A stretch of 64,000 nt of DNA from Polystyrenella longa (GTDB taxonomy: Bacteria > Planctomycetota > Planctomycetia > Planctomycetales > Planctomycetaceae): assembly GCF_007750395.1 (NCBI RefSeq), contig NZ_CP036281.1:223211-287210 (forward strand). Direction: 5' to 3'. Below, piece by piece: positions 27,790 to 37,500 of the stretch (position 1 is the stretch's first letter; each line of letters starts with the position of its first letter). The notes beneath the pieces were generated by a model. The model was given only the letters and a program-made list of their open reading frames with translations, was not told the origin of the DNA and made no database searches. Made by a program: the position numbers and the translations under genes.

Positions 27790-28260
27790 TACCTCTTAGG
27801 ACCCACGATCAATTCTGGGAAAGAGGCAATTTCGGAATACTCCACACTTTAACCGACCGCTCTGCTTATTCCTAGTATTTCCTTTGCAGGGCGGGAACCT
27901 TTTCTCAGATCAGCTATGGATGGCGATTTGCAGTAAATCCCCTAAAGAAGACAATTTACGACACTCGGAACAGCAAGTTCTTCACGCTAACGAAACCCCA
28001 CCACCGGCCTGGTCGCGATGCCAGCAGCGTGAATCCCCCCAGTTCGATTGTTGGTCCCGTTCCGGCTGTAAATAGGCTTGAATCGCGCAAGGAAAGTCTG
28101 ATTGTATCGGTCCTGATGGCTTGTTGTCGCAGCGCTGAACCGGTGCTTTGATCGGGTGATTAGGTATGAATGGTCGATGCGAGGCCGAACAAAAGCCAGA
28201 AATTGATTGAGATCGTAATAAGACCGATTTGACAGCTTATTCCTGTGACCTAGGTTTAGA

Positions 28261-28313
28261 GGGAACCTGAACCCATCGGCCTGATGAAATTGGGCTGGCG
28301 AGTGCAGGTTCCC
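28261..28313 (+). promoter_or_regulatory. Structured leader candidate upstream of the HTH-receiver gene
   Basis: GGGAACCTG at 28261-28269 is perfectly complementary to 28305-28313. A weaker inner pairing (CCCA with TGGG) would give a two-tier stem. It ends 94 bases before the start codon of the HTH-receiver gene and would be in its 5' leader if transcription starts further upstream. It matches no riboswitch class I recognise. Confidence 0.45.
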
Positions 28314-28407
28314 AAGAGCTCCTACGGAGATGGACTCCCACCCCCTCACCATTGAATTTACCAACACGAATTTACATCTACTGATTTATCAACTGGGAGT
28401 GTTCATC

Positions 28408-28995
28408 ATGAAACGTAAAGCTGTTTTGACGACCGGGGAAGTTGCCCGCTATTGTTCCGTACATTTTCGCACAGTTTTACGATGGATCGAACGAGGCGAC
28501 TTAAACGCTTACAAGTTACCCGGACGAGGTGACAACCGAATACGAATTGAAGACTTTCTCGACTTCCTGGCAGAACATGAAATGCCGATTCCCGCCGAGT
28601 TGGGAGAAGAAGTAAATAATAAAATTCTGATCGTCGAAGATGAGCCCCGCATGGCTCGCTGCATTGAACGCGTGCTGCATGGCACGAAGTATGAAGCTGT
28701 TGTCGCCACGGATGGATTTCGGGCAGGGGCATACTTGAAAACCTTTCAGCCCCGCGTGATGACTCTCGACCTGCAAATGCCGGGTCTGAGTGGCTTCGAT
28801 GTGCTGACGTTTGTCCGTGCAACCAAAGAATTATGCGATACACGCATCCTGGTGCTATCCGGTCTGGGCGAAGAAGAGTTGACACAAGCCTCTCTCGCTG
28901 GAGCCGATGCCGTCATGTCCAAACCCTTTGATAATGACGAGTTGCTGGCCACGATCAACCAGCTGATGGAAAGCCCTCAAGGGGCCCATGTTTAA
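28408..28995 (+). CDS. Response regulator with N-terminal excisionase-type HTH and C-terminal receiver
   Basis: About 195 residues. An HTH_17/MerR-like domain (TTGEVARYCSVHFRTVLRWI, then YKLPGRGDNRIR) occupies about 7-55. A receiver domain follows from about 72, with the acidic pair VEDEP, phospho-acceptor Asp121 (LDLQMPG) and Lys172 (MSKPF). The domain order is reversed relative to classical response regulators, which place DNA binding after the receiver. The frame opens at 28330, but GGGAG eight bases before ATG 28408 and the domain boundary support this start. A histidine kinase gene starts 91 bp downstream, probably its partner. Targets are unknown. Confidence 0.9.
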   Translation: MKRKAVLTTGEVARYCSVHFRTVLRWIERGDLNAYKLPGRGDNRIRIEDFLDFLAEHEMPIPAELGEEVNNKILIVEDEPRMARCIERVLHGTKYEAVVATDGFRAGAYLKTFQPRVMTLDLQMPGLSGFDVLTFVRATKELCDTRILVLSGLGEEELTQASLAGADAVMSKPFDNDELLATINQLMESPQGAHV

Positions 28996-29086
28996 CGGAA
29001 TGTCCGTTATTTCCCAATGAATCAAACGCAGACTCTCGGCCGGATCATACCGCCGGGAGTCGATTGCGTTTAACCGTGGGGTCGAT

Positions 29087-30790
29087 ATGTCACCTGTTGT
29101 GAATGCCGCCAATTCTTCGGAAGCGACTACCGGTCGCCCTTTTTTCAAACAGGCCACGGTTCTCATTCTGAGTCCGCGAACAGCCGAGCAAATCAGAATC
29201 AAAACCTGGTTACAAAGTAGCCAAGTGGAGGTTCTCCTGTCTGCTCAACTGTCCGAGGTTCGAGAACAAATCGTAGCTCACCATATTGATTTGCTGGTCA
29301 TTGACGATCATTCGAACGAAGACCACCAAGCGACAGCGGGTCTCGCCCTGCAGCTCATCGAGGGAATTGAGGCCCTGCAACTCATCGAGAGAATTGAGAG
29401 TGTGCAGCGGTGGAAGATTCCGTTTGTTGTCCTGACGAACAATGTCAATACTGAGACCGCTGTGGAGGTAATGAAACGAGGAGCCCTGGATTATCTGGTG
29501 AAAGATGATCGGCTGGAAGATCGTCTTCGGTCTGCCGCCCAGAGAGCTTTAGCGAATTCACGTGCCAATCAGATTCTGTCGAACCTGGAGGGAGAACTGA
29601 ATCAATTCGAACAACGAACGCGGCTTATTCTTGATACTGCTGCAGAAGCATTTGTCTCAATAGATGGTGATGGAACTATCGTGGACTGGAATGTCTCTGC
29701 GGAGAAAATCTTTGGGTTTCAAACTCAAGAAATCGTGGGAAAAAATATCACGGAAACAATCGTTCCCGAACGTTATCGCCAGCAGGTGGCTGAGGCGTTA
29801 TTGCTGTTTAAGAAGTCTCCTCGATTGAGTGAGTCGTTACGGAAATTCGAATCGACGGCACTAAAAAAAGATGGGCATGAGGTTCCCATTACCTTATCGC
29901 TCAATGTCGTTGAATTGGAGACGACCCACCTCATCGCTGGTTTTGCCTGCGATATTTCCAAACGATGCGATCTCGAATCCCAATTGATTCAGTCAGAGAA
30001 AATGGCTTCGCTCGGACATTTGGCCGCAGGTGTCGCGCATGAAATCAATAACCCCGTCGGGTTTGTGACCAGTAATGTCGCCACACTCGTAGAATACATT
30101 GAAGTCTTCAAAGAGGTAATCACTCTTCAGACAGAAGCGTTGGAAGGAGTCGGTTCAGCTGACGATTCCTTGCTGTCAGCTCAACTGAAAAAAATTGAAC
30201 AGTACAAACAAAAAGAGGACTACGAATATCTCAAAGGCGATATCGACGACTTGATCAGCGAGTCCACCGAAGGGCTGATTCGGGTCAAAGAGATCGTACA
30301 GAACCTCAAAACATTCGCCCGCGTCGATGACGCCGAAACCAAAGAGGCGAATATCAACGACTGCCTCGATGCCACGCTAAAAGTGATCTGGAACGAGATC
30401 AAGTACAATTGCGAACTGGTCCAGAATTACGGCGACTTGCCACCGCTACGTTGTTACCCCGGCCAGTTGAATCATGTCTTCATGAATCTCCTGGTAAATG
30501 CGGCCCATGCCATTCAGGAACGGGGAACGATCGTCGTCACAACGAAAGCAGACGACAAACAGATCCTCGTCAGTATTCGGGATGATGGTCACGGAATCGA
30601 ACCGGAGCATCTTCCGCAGTTGTTCACACCCTTCTTTACCACCAAACCGGTCGGGAAGGGGACAGGCCTTGGGTTATCGATCGCTTATGGAATCATTCAG
30701 AAGCACAAAGGCATGATCGATGTGAAAACCGAGATTGGCAAAGGAACGACTTTCACGGTCGAGTTGCCGTTCGAGGGTGTCGAAGGTTAA
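29087..30790 (+). CDS. Receiver-PAS-histidine kinase
   Basis: 567 residues, with no transmembrane helix, so cytoplasmic. An N-terminal receiver-like domain (about 22-155; DLLVIDD, then ALDYLVKDD) is followed by a PAS domain (about 175-295; DGTIVDWNVSAEKIFGF). The dimerisation/phosphoacceptor helix GHLAAGVAHEINNPVGF puts the phosphorylated histidine at 318. The ATPase domain carries NLLVNAAHA, DDGHGIEPEH and GKGTGLGLSIAYG boxes. A nine-residue in-frame tandem duplication lies in the receiver (see 29345-29398). The gene lies 91 bp after the HTH-receiver gene and presumably phosphorylates it. The input signal is not evident; the PAS domain lacks an obvious cofactor signature. Confidence 0.92.
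   Translation: MSPVVNAANSSEATTGRPFFKQATVLILSPRTAEQIRIKTWLQSSQVEVLLSAQLSEVREQIVAHHIDLLVIDDHSNEDHQATAGLALQLIEGIEALQLIERIESVQRWKIPFVVLTNNVNTETAVEVMKRGALDYLVKDDRLEDRLRSAAQRALANSRANQILSNLEGELNQFEQRTRLILDTAAEAFVSIDGDGTIVDWNVSAEKIFGFQTQEIVGKNITETIVPERYRQQVAEALLLFKKSPRLSESLRKFESTALKKDGHEVPITLSLNVVELETTHLIAGFACDISKRCDLESQLIQSEKMASLGHLAAGVAHEINNPVGFVTSNVATLVEYIEVFKEVITLQTEALEGVGSADDSLLSAQLKKIEQYKQKEDYEYLKGDIDDLISESTEGLIRVKEIVQNLKTFARVDDAETKEANINDCLDATLKVIWNEIKYNCELVQNYGDLPPLRCYPGQLNHVFMNLLVNAAHAIQERGTIVVTTKADDKQILVSIRDDGHGIEPEHLPQLFTPFFTTKPVGKGTGLGLSIAYGIIQKHKGMIDVKTEIGKGTTFTVELPFEGVEG
29345..29398 (+). repeat. 27-bp in-frame tandem duplication within the kinase receiver domain
   Basis: Two adjacent 27-bp units (29345-29371 and 29372-29398) match at 25 of 27 positions and encode ALQLIEGIE and ALQLIERIE. 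The boundary is exactly on a codon. The high identity suggests a recent event, and it lengthens the loop/helix after the DLLVIDD acidic strand of the receiver domain. Confidence 0.9.
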
Positions 30791-30840
30791 TCCAGCAATG
30801 GTTGTTGCTGTGGTTCTCTAACCCTGGTTGTTGCCGGGCT

Positions 30841-31410
30841 CTAATTGAACTCGGGATTGCCGGATACCTTGGGCATCAGGCCCTGGTATGGAGTCGCTTC
30901 GCGAGACATGCGTTCCCAGAAATCGTACGGTTCCGCGCCCAGAAGATCTTCTGTTTCAGCCGGATGAACGATCCAGTCGCCGCGTGCGACTTCGGACTGT
31001 AACTGATTTGGAGCCCAACCAGCGCATCCGGAGAAAATTCGAAACCAGCGACCGGAGCCACCCATACCGAGCGTTTCTATAACTTGCTCGAATGTCTCGG
31101 CACTGCTGCCCAGAAAGATACCAGGCAAAATGTTGGGTTCGCCATCTTTGTACTCGGTGAAGCTGTGCAGCAGAAAGAGCGCCGTCGGTTCAACCGGTCC
31201 GCCGATGAACAGTCTTTCTTCGGTTTCAGGAAGATAAAAGAAACCTTCGACCGCTTGGGAGACCCGCAGAGCAGAGGGGTGATTGATGATCAGCCCCATC
31301 GTGCCTTCTTCGTCATCGTCTTCAACAATCAGGACGACGCTTTTATAGAAGTTGGGATCCCGCAATTGACGACTGGCGATCAGATATTTACCTTTAAGTG
31401 ATTCTGTCAT
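30841..31410 (-). CDS. YqgE/AlgH family protein (UPF0301)
   Basis: 189 residues, the normal family length. Diagnostic segments are GKYLIASRQLRDPNFYKSVV, EGTMGLIINHPS, FIGGPVEPTALFLLH and GCAGWAPNQLQSEV. The biochemical role of the family is unsettled; AlgH influences alginate regulation in Pseudomonas, but general function is unknown. GAGGATAGG directly precedes the ATG at normal spacing. The gene converges with the histidine kinase gene, with 50 bp between stops. The family call is secure. Confidence 0.93.
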   Translation of the reverse strand: MTESLKGKYLIASRQLRDPNFYKSVVLIVEDDDEEGTMGLIINHPSALRVSQAVEGFFYLPETEERLFIGGPVEPTALFLLHSFTEYKDGEPNILPGIFLGSSAETFEQVIETLGMGGSGRWFRIFSGCAGWAPNQLQSEVARGDWIVHPAETEDLLGAEPYDFWERMSREATPYQGLMPKVSGNPEFN

Positions 31411-31779
31411 CCTATCCTCGGTAACGATTGAAGACTCGACTTAGACGTTGAATGTAAGGCAGCCTGTGGTATTGAGCTAACCGTCATTACACACTAACGA
31501 CTATTACAAATTGTGCCGTCCGGAAAGGAACCGGGCGACGAAACAGGCCGTTCTTCAGAATCGACATGCATATATTTCTCTTTGCTGCAGGGGGCAAATA
31601 GTATTGTCGAATTCCAAAACAAAGAGGCTGTCTCAATTATAGAAACAGAGTTCCTCTCGGGAAATGGGAAGATTTCTATTACACGTTATTTGCGAGGGAG
31701 TTGCCATGGAAGCTCATGTGTGGCGGTAACTTCCGTAATGGAATCGACCCATATAAAAAAATGGTGACCCCTGCGATGA
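31411..31779. other. Intergenic region without recognised features
   Basis: About 370 bp between the yqgE-like start and the end of the LRR gene. An 84-codon plus-strand frame at 31513-31767 has no domain or ribosome-binding site and is not called. No hairpin with a T run is visible. The yqgE promoter should be here. Confidence 0.4.
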
Positions 31780-33234
31780 TCAAGGATTTTGCTTCTGGAA
31801 GAAGGCAACATTGCAGTTTGGCAGCAATTCGTCCAAACGCTTTGCCTCATCTCGGGTAATCCCGGTAAAAATTAATTGAATTTGCTCCAGAGATTCCAAT
31901 TTAGCTAGTTGAGGAATCGCTTGGTCATCAACGAGTACGTCTCTTAATACTAATTGTTTCAATTCAGGGAATTCCTGCAATATCAGGATAGCATCATTAC
32001 CGACTGGTATGTTGGCCAGAACGACCTTGTCGACCCCCTTAGAGCCCGTCAGGTACTTCAGGCCTTCTCCGGTAAACTGCTGGTTTCCACCCAGAGAAAT
32101 CGTGTTTAGTTCTTTTAAACTCTGCAACGGTTTCAAGGCTTCATCAGAGATATCGGCGCCGGGTAGATAGAGTCCCTCCAGGTGGAGAAAATTGGCGAGT
32201 GGTTCGATGTCTTCGTCTGTTGCGTTTAAAGCATTGAATCGGATTCGTTTGATCTGGTGCATGTTTTGTAGATGTTTGAGCCCACTACTCGTAGTGCCCG
32301 TGAGATAGATGTTTAAACTTTCCATGTCCTCAAGGCCTGAAATCATCGCCAGTCCATCATCGCTAATTTTCTGGCAACCCATCATGTTGAGCAATTGCAG
32401 TTTCTTTAACTGGCCGATTGCTTCCATCGACTTGTCTGTTAAGTTGGAACAGTAATCGATTTCCAACATGCGCAACTGCGTAGCCGCTGCCAGTTCAACG
32501 AAAGATTCATCTTTCATTCGTGATGAATAGAGTGTGAAAACCTGGAGGCCAGGGATCGAGGCAATGTGAGACATCGCCTGTTTGTTGATATGCTGAGCAC
32601 CTGATAAACGAACTTCCAGCAATGCCCCATGTTTGGCAATCGCTTCCGCCCCTTCTTCTCCAAACTCACAATCGTGAACGCTTAGAGACTGCAAGTTGGG
32701 GAAGTGCTTCAGTTGCGTCCAACCTTCTTTGCTGATTTCCGTACATCTGTCGAGATTCAGAATGCGAAGTTTCGGGCAACGGGTCAAGTCGGCCAATCCA
32801 CTATCCGTGATGGCCGTTCCGCCGGCAAACACACGCTCTAGATTGGGCATCGTTCGCACGACTTTTAGCCCCTGATTGGTGAAAGGCCCGTCCTCAATTT
32901 GGAGTTCCTTCAGACTGTCGAATCCTGCGAGTTTCAGGAGAATGTCGTCAGTGAAGGTGCGTTGAGGTGGAAAGAAGACTTTAACAATTTCGCCCGTCTC
33001 GGCATCTTGTTCGGACTTAATTCCGAGTGGCTCCAGTTCCGCAACAATCTTCTGCTGCGCTTCCGCATCCAAACCAGGTGTCATCGCCAGCAACAGATCG
33101 TCCCATTTCCAGAAGAGGAAGACCACGATCAATAACAGGACGAGCAGCGAGTACTTGAGGTACCTGTAGCGCGGGGATGTCTTCGCAGGTGGGGTGTCCG
33201 GCTGTGCAGCGGAATCTGGTTCGGATGTTAACAT
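31780..33234 (-). CDS. Membrane-anchored leucine-rich-repeat protein
   Basis: 484 residues. A positively flanked hydrophobic helix (about 27-46) follows a Pro/Ser/Thr-rich N-terminus, giving a single-pass anchor with the bulk outside the cytoplasm. From about residue 80 to the end run about a dozen LRR units of the cysteine-containing/RNI-like sort, seen as repeated L-x-x-L-x-I/L-x-x-C/N patterns, for example LADLTRCPKLRILNLDRCTE and LTDKSMEAIGQLKKLQLLNM. Such repeats bind proteins, but no partner is suggested by context. The ribosome-binding site is weak. The gene lies 158 bp downstream of a small membrane protein on the same strand. Confidence 0.88.
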   Translation of the reverse strand: MLTSEPDSAAQPDTPPAKTSPRYRYLKYSLLVLLLIVVFLFWKWDDLLLAMTPGLDAEAQQKIVAELEPLGIKSEQDAETGEIVKVFFPPQRTFTDDILLKLAGFDSLKELQIEDGPFTNQGLKVVRTMPNLERVFAGGTAITDSGLADLTRCPKLRILNLDRCTEISKEGWTQLKHFPNLQSLSVHDCEFGEEGAEAIAKHGALLEVRLSGAQHINKQAMSHIASIPGLQVFTLYSSRMKDESFVELAAATQLRMLEIDYCSNLTDKSMEAIGQLKKLQLLNMMGCQKISDDGLAMISGLEDMESLNIYLTGTTSSGLKHLQNMHQIKRIRFNALNATDEDIEPLANFLHLEGLYLPGADISDEALKPLQSLKELNTISLGGNQQFTGEGLKYLTGSKGVDKVVLANIPVGNDAILILQEFPELKQLVLRDVLVDDQAIPQLAKLESLEQIQLIFTGITRDEAKRLDELLPNCNVAFFQKQNP

Positions 33235-33392
33235 AAGAACAAGGCTCTCGATGGGAGATAGGTGACGGGAGAGCAGCTGGGGAGAAACCCGTATTCATTC
33301 AGTCTGTCAGGCAACCACCTGTCTTACAATGCAGTAAATCTGTTTTTACTGCCTGAAAGCGGAATTCGAACCGGCAATCTGTTGGGGAAATC

Positions 33393-33845
33393 CTAGGATT
33401 CGCTCGACTTTTTAGTCTGATCTTCCGGATTTTTCACAGAAGTGACCGGTGCGTCGAAGGCGCTGGCTTCCTCCCGTTCTCGTTTTTCCATCAGGCTTTC
33501 GAGCTCTTCCGTCCGGGCCAGAAAGTCTCGTTCGTCCTGTTTGGCACTCAGAAACAGGCCCATAAAGGCGCTTACCACCAGCCAGGCACCAATACCGGCA
33601 ACAATTCGGGAGTTTCCGTACAACTCCATCAGGTCCTGCACGCTGTAATCGACCCGGTAGTAGAGCTGACCCAGTTTGTTTCCGACGTACATCGCGAAGA
33701 TCATAAACAGAATCGTGGCGATATGGCTGATAATAACCAGCCAGACGAACGACCCCGTATACGATTTATACAGATCCCTCCACAGTAGCAAAGCCATCCA
33801 GCCTGCCAGCGAGATCACGATAATAGAATTGACAAAGGGAGACAT
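33393..33845 (-). CDS. Hypothetical membrane protein with three predicted helices
   Basis: 150 residues. Hydrophobic segments lie near 4-20, 31-53 and 80-100, followed by a charged, helix-prone tail rich in Glu, Arg and Lys (EELESLMEKREREEA). I recognise no family. The membrane pattern and codon use support it as real. It is followed on the same strand by the LRR gene and divergent from a hypothetical gene at 34179. Confidence 0.65.
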   Translation of the reverse strand: MSPFVNSIIVISLAGWMALLLWRDLYKSYTGSFVWLVIISHIATILFMIFAMYVGNKLGQLYYRVDYSVQDLMELYGNSRIVAGIGAWLVVSAFMGLFLSAKQDERDFLARTEELESLMEKREREEASAFDAPVTSVKNPEDQTKKSSES

Positions 33846-34178
33846 GAATCACCCGGCGTGCGGCCAACAAGGGAGGAGAAATTTCGAAGAATCACCCCGA
33901 AGAAGAAACTGCTGAGATATAGGAATTCGCCCCAATTGTACCACACGGCTACGGTCTGTCTCTCTGTTTTACACTGCTGAGCAACGGTTTGAGCTGATTC
34001 TTGATTGAGGTACCCTGTAATCCGGAACGCAATTGATTAAAATGGGCCCAACTCGTGCAATAAGAGCCTTTGGAAAAGTCTATCCTGCACCAGGGTCGAC
34101 ATCGTTCGCAGTTTCAAAGAGCAGTGTCAAAGAAATGCAGTCCTTAAGTAATACTTTATCCACGTAGAAAGTGCTCTC
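33846..34178. other. Divergent intergenic region
   Basis: About 330 bp between two divergent hypothetical genes, expected to hold both promoters. I see no convincing hairpin, operator palindrome or promoter pair. Confidence 0.4.
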
Positions 34179-34568
34179 ATGACCTTATCCGTCTCGGAAC
34201 AGGCCTTAATCGCCACCACCCTGGACGAGCTGGAAAAGCTGACCCGCCATGCCCAGTCGGAGAACGTCCCTCTGGAGATTGAACCTCAAAGAGGCAAGCT
34301 GTTTGCCCTGTTTGTGAAAGCAGAGGCAGCCGGGTTGGTTGATGAGGAAACAGGCTCACTCTCGGCCGACGAAATTTGTCGGCAACTGGCAGTACGAGCC
34401 GGGTTGACGGAAGCAGCACGTCTGTCAACAGCACAGCAGGCCAAACTTCCTCCCGAACATCTCGCGCGAATGCGGGTTCTCTGGTCGCTGATGCGAATGT
34501 GGATGGAGTGGACCTACGCTTGGCGTCGCTGGTCCGAATTTCACACCGATGCCTCCGCACCAGCATAG
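34179..34568 (+). CDS. Hypothetical protein, conserved-looking
   Basis: 129 residues, mostly helical by composition (LDELEKLTRHAQ; LARMRVLWSLMRMWMEW). The C-terminal Trp/Arg-rich helix is distinctive. I recognise no domain. The stop is one base from the stop of the convergent cytochrome gene, a tight arrangement typical of real convergent genes. An equally long minus-strand frame covers the same bases but is Arg/Pro-rich and looks like a shadow. The ribosome-binding site is weak, so confidence is moderate. Confidence 0.6.
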   Translation: MTLSVSEQALIATTLDELEKLTRHAQSENVPLEIEPQRGKLFALFVKAEAAGLVDEETGSLSADEICRQLAVRAGLTEAARLSTAQQAKLPPEHLARMRVLWSLMRMWMEWTYAWRRWSEFHTDASAPA

Positions 34569-34569
34569 C

Positions 34570-37500
34570 TTATTGCTCTTTCTTCAAGGTGCTCATGTAT
34601 TCAACTAGATCGACGAGTTCTTCCTCGGTCATAATCTTCTGCATGTCTGCCGGCATCAATGAGATATCCTGTTTGATAAGCTCGTCTATGTTTTCCTGCT
34701 TGATCGTTCTGGAGATTCCGTCGACATTTTTGAACGTGATCTCTTCATCCGTGATACTGGTCAACACACCACTGTAGATGTTGCCGTCATCATCAATGAT
34801 GGTGTACGACTCGTAGTTGTGGCTGATTCCCGCACTGGGAAAGAGGATTGCTTCATACATCGCTTCGCGGCTCAACTTGGATCCGATTTCCGTCAAGGCG
34901 GGGCCGACTTCTTTACCAAAGCCATGGACCTGATGGCATTTGATACAGGTGCCGACATCGTTGAAGACCAGACGCCCTTTGGCGACGTTTCCTTCTCGTT
35001 TCACCAGTTCCTGAATGGGTGGCAATGGTTTGTTGTTACGGGAGGGGGCTTGCGGGAACAATTTAATCGCTGCGTTTCGAATGTTCTGGTCCGCCGAACG
35101 CAATAGGGCCGCCTCGGCAGAGACCATCAGCTTCTTCGAGAGTTTTTTCTCGTTAATGCGTTTCAGCAACTGTTCCGCACCGTACTTCGATTTGCCCAGC
35201 TGTCCTGTCGCCAGGCGTCGCAGGGAGAGGTCGACCTCATCATCTTCGATGTACTTGTTGAAGACCGCCACGGAGCCACCATGCTGAGAGTTCCCGATCA
35301 CTTGAATCAGTTTCTCTGCTTGTTCCGGCTCCATGGAATACAGGGCTTCGCGAATCACTTCATTCTGCTTCGCTTCGAGTAACGTCAGAATTGCCTTAAC
35401 TGATAAAGAGGATTGTGGATCCGCAGTCGCGATCTCAATCAACTCTGGGTAACGATCCTTGAGTCCGTAGCGGCTGACCAGTTCGACATAGGCTGCACTT
35501 CCTCGCAGACGATTCAAGGCCTCGCTGAACTCTACTTCTTTGTTCTGTTCTCGTACCAGATCGTAAGAAGGCAAACGGGAGAGAGCTTCTTGTACAATCA
35601 GGTTCGTGCGGGCCGAACGATCTTCCGGGTTGGAACTGAGTGCCAGATCGAGCAGGACTTCGGATTTATCTTCCTGTGGCAGGAAATCAAAGGCACGCAG
35701 GTAACGGGGAACAGTTTCGTTAGGAACGTCCGCATCTCGGAGCAGCTTCGCCAGCATTCCAGCAGTTTGTTGGGCACGCGAACGCCAGACGATATCTCGA
35801 TTCGAGGGACTGTTCCATTTGTCGCCCACTTCCTCCAACCAGGCCGAGAGGCAAGCGTCCCAACTATCGGCGGCACCGATGCCTAATGCTTCCAGATACC
35901 AGCGATCTTCACCATCGTGTTGCAGGGCAAGCTTTGCCCACAGGGGAGCTTTCACGTTTTGAGGAATGTCGCGCAGACTAAGAGCACATTCGCGTCGAAC
36001 CTGCGGTGACGGATCGTTGATCAGTTGTCCGATCAGCGCCACCACATCGACGTCAGTCTGTAGAGCAACTCGCAGGGATTGCACGCGGAGATCGCTGTTT
36101 TCTTCCTGGCTCATTTCGTCAATGGTTTGTTGCGCCCGACCATCGATCTTGGCCAGTAACCAGTAAGCCCGAGCCTGAAAACGGGGGTTCTCATCCTGAC
36201 TGAGGGCGACCAGAGTTGTTTCCGCATCTCGCTGCATTTCATGCAGGGCGGTCCAGGCCAGGTAACGCCTGGCTGCGTTAGGTGATTTTAGCGCTTCGGT
36301 CGCTCCCTCGGGAGTGGAAACATCGAACTCGGACGAATGATAAGGTGATTCGGGAGGAGCGATGCGGAACAGACGCCCTTTGGCGATGTCGCCCATGTGG
36401 TGTCCACCCACGCCCGGATCGTACCAATCGGCGACAATCAACGAGCCATCTGGAGCGACGCAGACATCGGAGGGCCGGAACCATTTGTCGCGTGTCCCCT
36501 CCATGATGTTCACGATCTCAGCGGAATAACCGGCGCCATCATTTTCAACGGGGTATGCGCGGACGATGTTCGGTCCGGCGTCTGTATGAATGATTTCGTT
36601 CTGGAAGACTTCCGGCAGTAACTTACCTTCGTAGAAGCAAATTCCCGTAGGGGATCCACCACCCGTTTGCAGCAGATTCGGAACAACACCGGGATCATTC
36701 AAGTGCCAATGTCGCAGAGGGACTTCTTCAGCCATGCCCACTCTGGGATCGCGCCAGCCCGCGCCGGTGATCTCGTCGCGATAACCAAAGTTGCCATGCT
36801 GCATCACATAGTTAATTCGAACACCTTGATTGCCATCGTCGTCATTGTCCGACTGCCAGAGGGTGCCGAACGAGTCGACAGTCACCTCATAGTTATTACG
36901 GAAGTTATGTCCCACTACCTCGAAATTACTACCATCCAGATCGCAGCGGAAAACCATCCCTCCGATATACGGTTGTCTGTTATCAACGACAGCGTGACCC
37001 TCTTTACTGATCACCGGGTTTCCTTCGGCGTCGTGCACGGCCTGTCCTGTGTTGCCGAAGTTCCAATATAGTTTGCCATCTGGGCCAAACAGGAATGCAT
37101 GATTCGAATGGTCGTGCTGCGGTTGCCCTGTTTGGGAAAAAAGAACCTGTTTACGATCGGCTTTGTCGTCGCCATCGTCATCAATCAGAATGAACACATA
37201 AGGCGCCACCGAGACAATAACCCGGTTACCCAACACGCAGATTCCCATTGCCGTATCGATGTCTCGGCCTTGATAGAACACTTTTTTTGAATCTGCTTTT
37301 CCGTCGCCATCTTCGTCTTCGAAGATCAGAATGCGGTCCCCCTCGGGACGCTCCCCATTCCGTCGACGATAGTTAACCACTTCGCACACCCATACGCGAC
37401 CGTATGCGTCGATGTCGATGTTCGTCGGGCTCAACATCTCCGGTTCTGAGACGAACAGTGACGCCTCCAATCCGTCAGCAATCTCCAGGCCTTCGATGGC

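Noticed and set aside
27987-28367. 126-codon minus-strand frame
   Set aside because: No domain or ribosome-binding site, and it covers the structured region upstream of the HTH-receiver gene.
33360-33385. tRNA T-arm-like sequence (GAATTCGAACC)
   Set aside because: The stem does not pair, and no acceptor, D or anticodon arm can be drawn around it.
34177-34566. 129-codon minus-strand frame
   Set aside because: Arg/Pro-rich mirror of the plus-strand gene at 34179; the plus frame has more protein-like composition and fits the convergent spacing.
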